From contig NZ_JAQMUB010000006.1 in the NCBI RefSeq assembly GCF_028330965.1, positions 1-45,373 on the forward strand: DNA of 45,373 nt. The letters run 5' to 3'. A program made the position numbers and the translations under genes. The DNA is from Oscillatoria sp. CS-180. GTDB lineage: Bacteria; Cyanobacteriota; Cyanobacteriia; Phormidesmidales; Phormidesmidaceae. Numbering within the stretch: position 1 is the stretch's first letter; every line of letters begins with the position of its first letter. Under the pieces are notes generated by a model, which was given only the letters and a program-made list of their open reading frames with translations, was not told where the DNA came from and did not search any database. Shown here in pieces: positions 43,681 through 45,373 of this stretch.

Positions 43681-44961
43681 TCAGAGCCGCACGATTTCTT
43701 CACTGTCTTTCAGACCGGAAAGGATGCCTTGATGAAACTGGGACAGGGACAGCTCGTCCAATGCCTGATCAGCATTGTTCCAGGTGGTCACAATGCAGTA
43801 GGTATTGTCGGCTGAATCTTTGAGCCAAGTGGTCAAATTCAACACGCCCGGTTCTGATCCGCCCTTAAACGCAACAGATTGCCAGTTTGCAGGATTTGCT
43901 ACCCCTGGATTGACCCGCATTGCCGAGAGCGGAGCAACCTGTTCCATAAGTTGACACAGCTCCTGCCCCGTGAAAAACCATTCCACATCAAGACTCACCG
44001 GATTGCCCGCAAATAGGCTTTCCTGAGGAAGCGGCAATGTCGGCGTTGCTTCAAGCACTTGCCGCTTCTCTGACAAATTGCCCTGACGATAGCGTTCCAG
44101 CCAATCGGCGTTGGCTGGATTCTTGAGCGCAAAAAAGTCCCGCGTGGTCAGAAAAGGCTGATTGCGGGGAGTGAGCGCTTCCAAGGTCTCGCGTCCCACA
44201 ATGTCAATCAGGGCATCCGTCGCCGTGTTGTCGCTGATGGCAATCATCAAGGTCGCCAAGGTGTCTAGCGTGAGCGCTGTCCCTGCTGGCCAATCTTGCA
44301 GCATGCCGCTGGGCAAACTTTTCCAGGCGGGTTGAAGCCCAACAACCGTATCCCAAGATAATTCTCCCGCTTGAATCCGATTCTGAAGTGCAGCCAGCAC
44401 AGCCAGCTTGAATGCCGAGCCGATCGCGAGGGGGACATCAGCATTAACAGTCGCTTGCTCGGTATTGTTTTTAAGGACCAGTAGAGAGGCCGGATAGGGC
44501 ACGTTCTGAATCGCCGAGGTGGCTTGCTCAAGGCTGAGGGGTAGGGCGGCTGGCTGGAAAAAGAGACTGATAATTTGATTATTGCCATCCAGTTGAAGTT
44601 GAGCCGGAACGGTCCCGCGTTCAAACTTCACGTCAAAGCCAGCTTCGGTTTCCACCACACCCTGATAGTCGCCCAAACCCTGAGTGACTTGGCTGAGCAC
44701 TCCTTCCAGTTGTGCCACAGAAATCTGCTGTAAAAAGGATGGGGCAAACCAATTGGCCTGAATTTCAGATGCTGTAAAAATGCGCTCTAGTGCTTGTTGA
44801 GGGGTAATCATGGCGGCTTGAGAAACTGGGGTAGAGGCGATCGCCCGAACGGATAGAAAACCGAGCGTCATCTCGGTGATATTAAGCGGCAGGGCAAGTT
44901 GAACGGCAAGAAGCCCGGTACAAAGGCCAAGCAGCGTCAGTTTTATCAGGGGGAAAGTCAT
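43681..44961 (-). CDS. Class A beta-lactamase-like serine hydrolase
   Basis: A 426-aa exported protein. A hydrophobic N-terminal signal or anchor (LIKLTLLGLCTGLLAVQLAL) precedes an N-terminal domain of about 100 residues (ITPQQALERIF, QISVAQLEGVLSQVTQGLGD). That part resembles the Cpe/LpqF-like module attached to some class A-type hydrolases. The transpeptidase-like domain has S182-A-F-K185 (AIGSAFKLAVLAAL), S243-D-N245 (AISDNTATDAL) and K366-G-G368 (AFKGGSEPG), matching the SxxK, SDN and KTG motifs. No clear ExxLN omega-loop motif was seen, so an esterase, peptidase or penicillin-binding role is more likely than true beta-lactamase activity. It lies just upstream of the response regulator. 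Confidence 0.9.
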   Translation of the reverse strand: MTFPLIKLTLLGLCTGLLAVQLALPLNITEMTLGFLSVRAIASTPVSQAAMITPQQALERIFTASEIQANWFAPSFLQQISVAQLEGVLSQVTQGLGDYQGVVETEAGFDVKFERGTVPAQLQLDGNNQIISLFFQPAALPLSLEQATSAIQNVPYPASLLVLKNNTEQATVNADVPLAIGSAFKLAVLAALQNRIQAGELSWDTVVGLQPAWKSLPSGMLQDWPAGTALTLDTLATLMIAISDNTATDALIDIVGRETLEALTPRNQPFLTTRDFFALKNPANADWLERYRQGNLSEKRQVLEATPTLPLPQESLFAGNPVSLDVEWFFTGQELCQLMEQVAPLSAMRVNPGVANPANWQSVAFKGGSEPGVLNLTTWLKDSADNTYCIVTTWNNADQALDELSLSQFHQGILSGLKDSEEIVRL

Positions 44962-45074
44962 CAGAGGCTATTAGGAATGTCGATTTCTCCATTCTCCTAC
45001 TGGAATGGACAAAACTTTTGCAGCCTTCCTTTTGCCGCAGTAGGGACAGCGACGTCAGCGGCTGTCCAAAGAGT

Positions 45075-45263
45075 CTCTAGATCCCCTTTCGGGGTATTGG
45101 GTGGTTTCGACCTGACAATAATAATTCAGCCAGAGATCGTGGTGTGTTTCAATCCCCTTGCGGGGTATTGGGTGGTTTCGACGTAGTCCCTACAGAGATG
45201 TATTTGGATTATGTGCAAACGCGAGCGTTTCAATCCCCTTGTATGTTTAGAGGTAGGAGCGGT
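45075..45263 (+). CRISPR. Mini-CRISPR array: three repeats (two degenerate), two spacers
   Basis: The intact repeat is the 37-mer at 45146-45182, beginning GTTTCAATCCCCTTGCGGGG and ending GGTGGTTTCGAC. A copy at 45075-45111 matches over about 32 positions but is degenerate in its first six or so bases. A third at 45227-45263 matches only in the first 15 bases. Spacers are 45112-45145 (34 nt) and 45183-45226 (44 nt). The GTTTCAATCCCC...GGGG start is typical of cyanobacterial repeats. No cas gene is in the window. The array may continue or be accompanied by cas genes beyond the right edge, or be a relic. The rest of 44962-45373 shows no gene. Confidence 0.8.
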
Positions 45264-45373
45264 AGACCGCAATCCCCCGGTCTGTAGTGGCCATTTTCTG
45301 CAGAATTGGCTTCATTATAAGACGTCCGTAAGCTCGGTCGCCGTCTCCGATTCAGCGCTTTGAGAACTCGTAC

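Noticed and set aside
44899-45186. Plus-strand ORF of 95 codons running into the CRISPR repeats.
   Set aside because: It overlaps the start of the serine hydrolase on the other strand and the array; no coding features.

Overview
The window is cyanobacterial chromosome, very probably from a filamentous or large-genome species. The evidence is the dense scatter of the HIP1 octamer GCGATCGC inside and between genes, cyanobacteria-typical families (Tab2/DUF1092, DUF1822, DUF928, XisH/XisI, Uma2/DUF820, CHAT-CHASE2, FHA-TPR-CHAT exoprotein), and several palindromic repeat families common in cyanobacterial genomes. No rRNA or tRNA gene was seen.

Layout. (1) 1-750: 5' part of a Ca2+/H+ antiporter gene running off the left edge. 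(2) 986-13117: two large RTX calcium-binding proteins on the minus strand, each divergent from a plus-strand Uma2 endonuclease-fold gene carrying a charged C-terminal coiled coil, so an RTX/Uma2 pair occurs twice. (3) 13290-26818: a plus-strand run with a small secreted protein, a membrane protein, a sigma-70-like factor, a DUF1822 protein, an XisH/XisI pair, a CHAT-CHASE2 membrane protein, a DUF928 secreted protein, a small membrane protein and an 1870-residue TPS(FHA)-TPR-CHAT protein. I regard this as the most interesting system in the window: a dedicated sigma-like factor beside two caspase-fold (CHAT) proteins, one with a membrane sensor domain and one with an exoprotein domain. (4) 26984-29815: a proline-rich ORF converging with 208 bp of overlap on a CrtISO/phytoene-desaturase-like oxidoreductase, itself overlapped by a small coiled-coil gene. 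(5) 29936-32777: a frameshifted DUF2283 pseudogene, a dispersed repeat, dnaK with a strong terminator, and a glutaredoxin.

(6) 32799-38929: an ATP-grasp protein, an orphan HTH antitoxin-like protein, an isoaspartyl peptidase/asparaginase, a truncated UPF0175 antitoxin gene, a Tab2 RNA-binding protein overlapping a sugar ABC permease, a MITE-like element and a HipA-like kinase. (7) 39050-44961: a minus-strand run with an SPFH protein, a class D (OXA-type) beta-lactamase, an NTF2/SnoaL-like protein, a secreted WD40-like propeller, a NarL-type response regulator and a class A beta-lactamase-like serine hydrolase. (8) 45075-45263: a three-repeat, partly degenerate mini-CRISPR array without cas genes.

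Themes: secreted or surface calcium-binding proteins beside a calcium antiporter; a putative envelope-sensing CHAT protease module under its own sigma-like factor; and a scatter of broken or orphan toxin-antitoxin-type genes (DUF2283, UPF0175, HTH, HipA-like) amid small repeats in 29.9-39 kb. Functional calls rest on motif recognition by eye; no database search was run.
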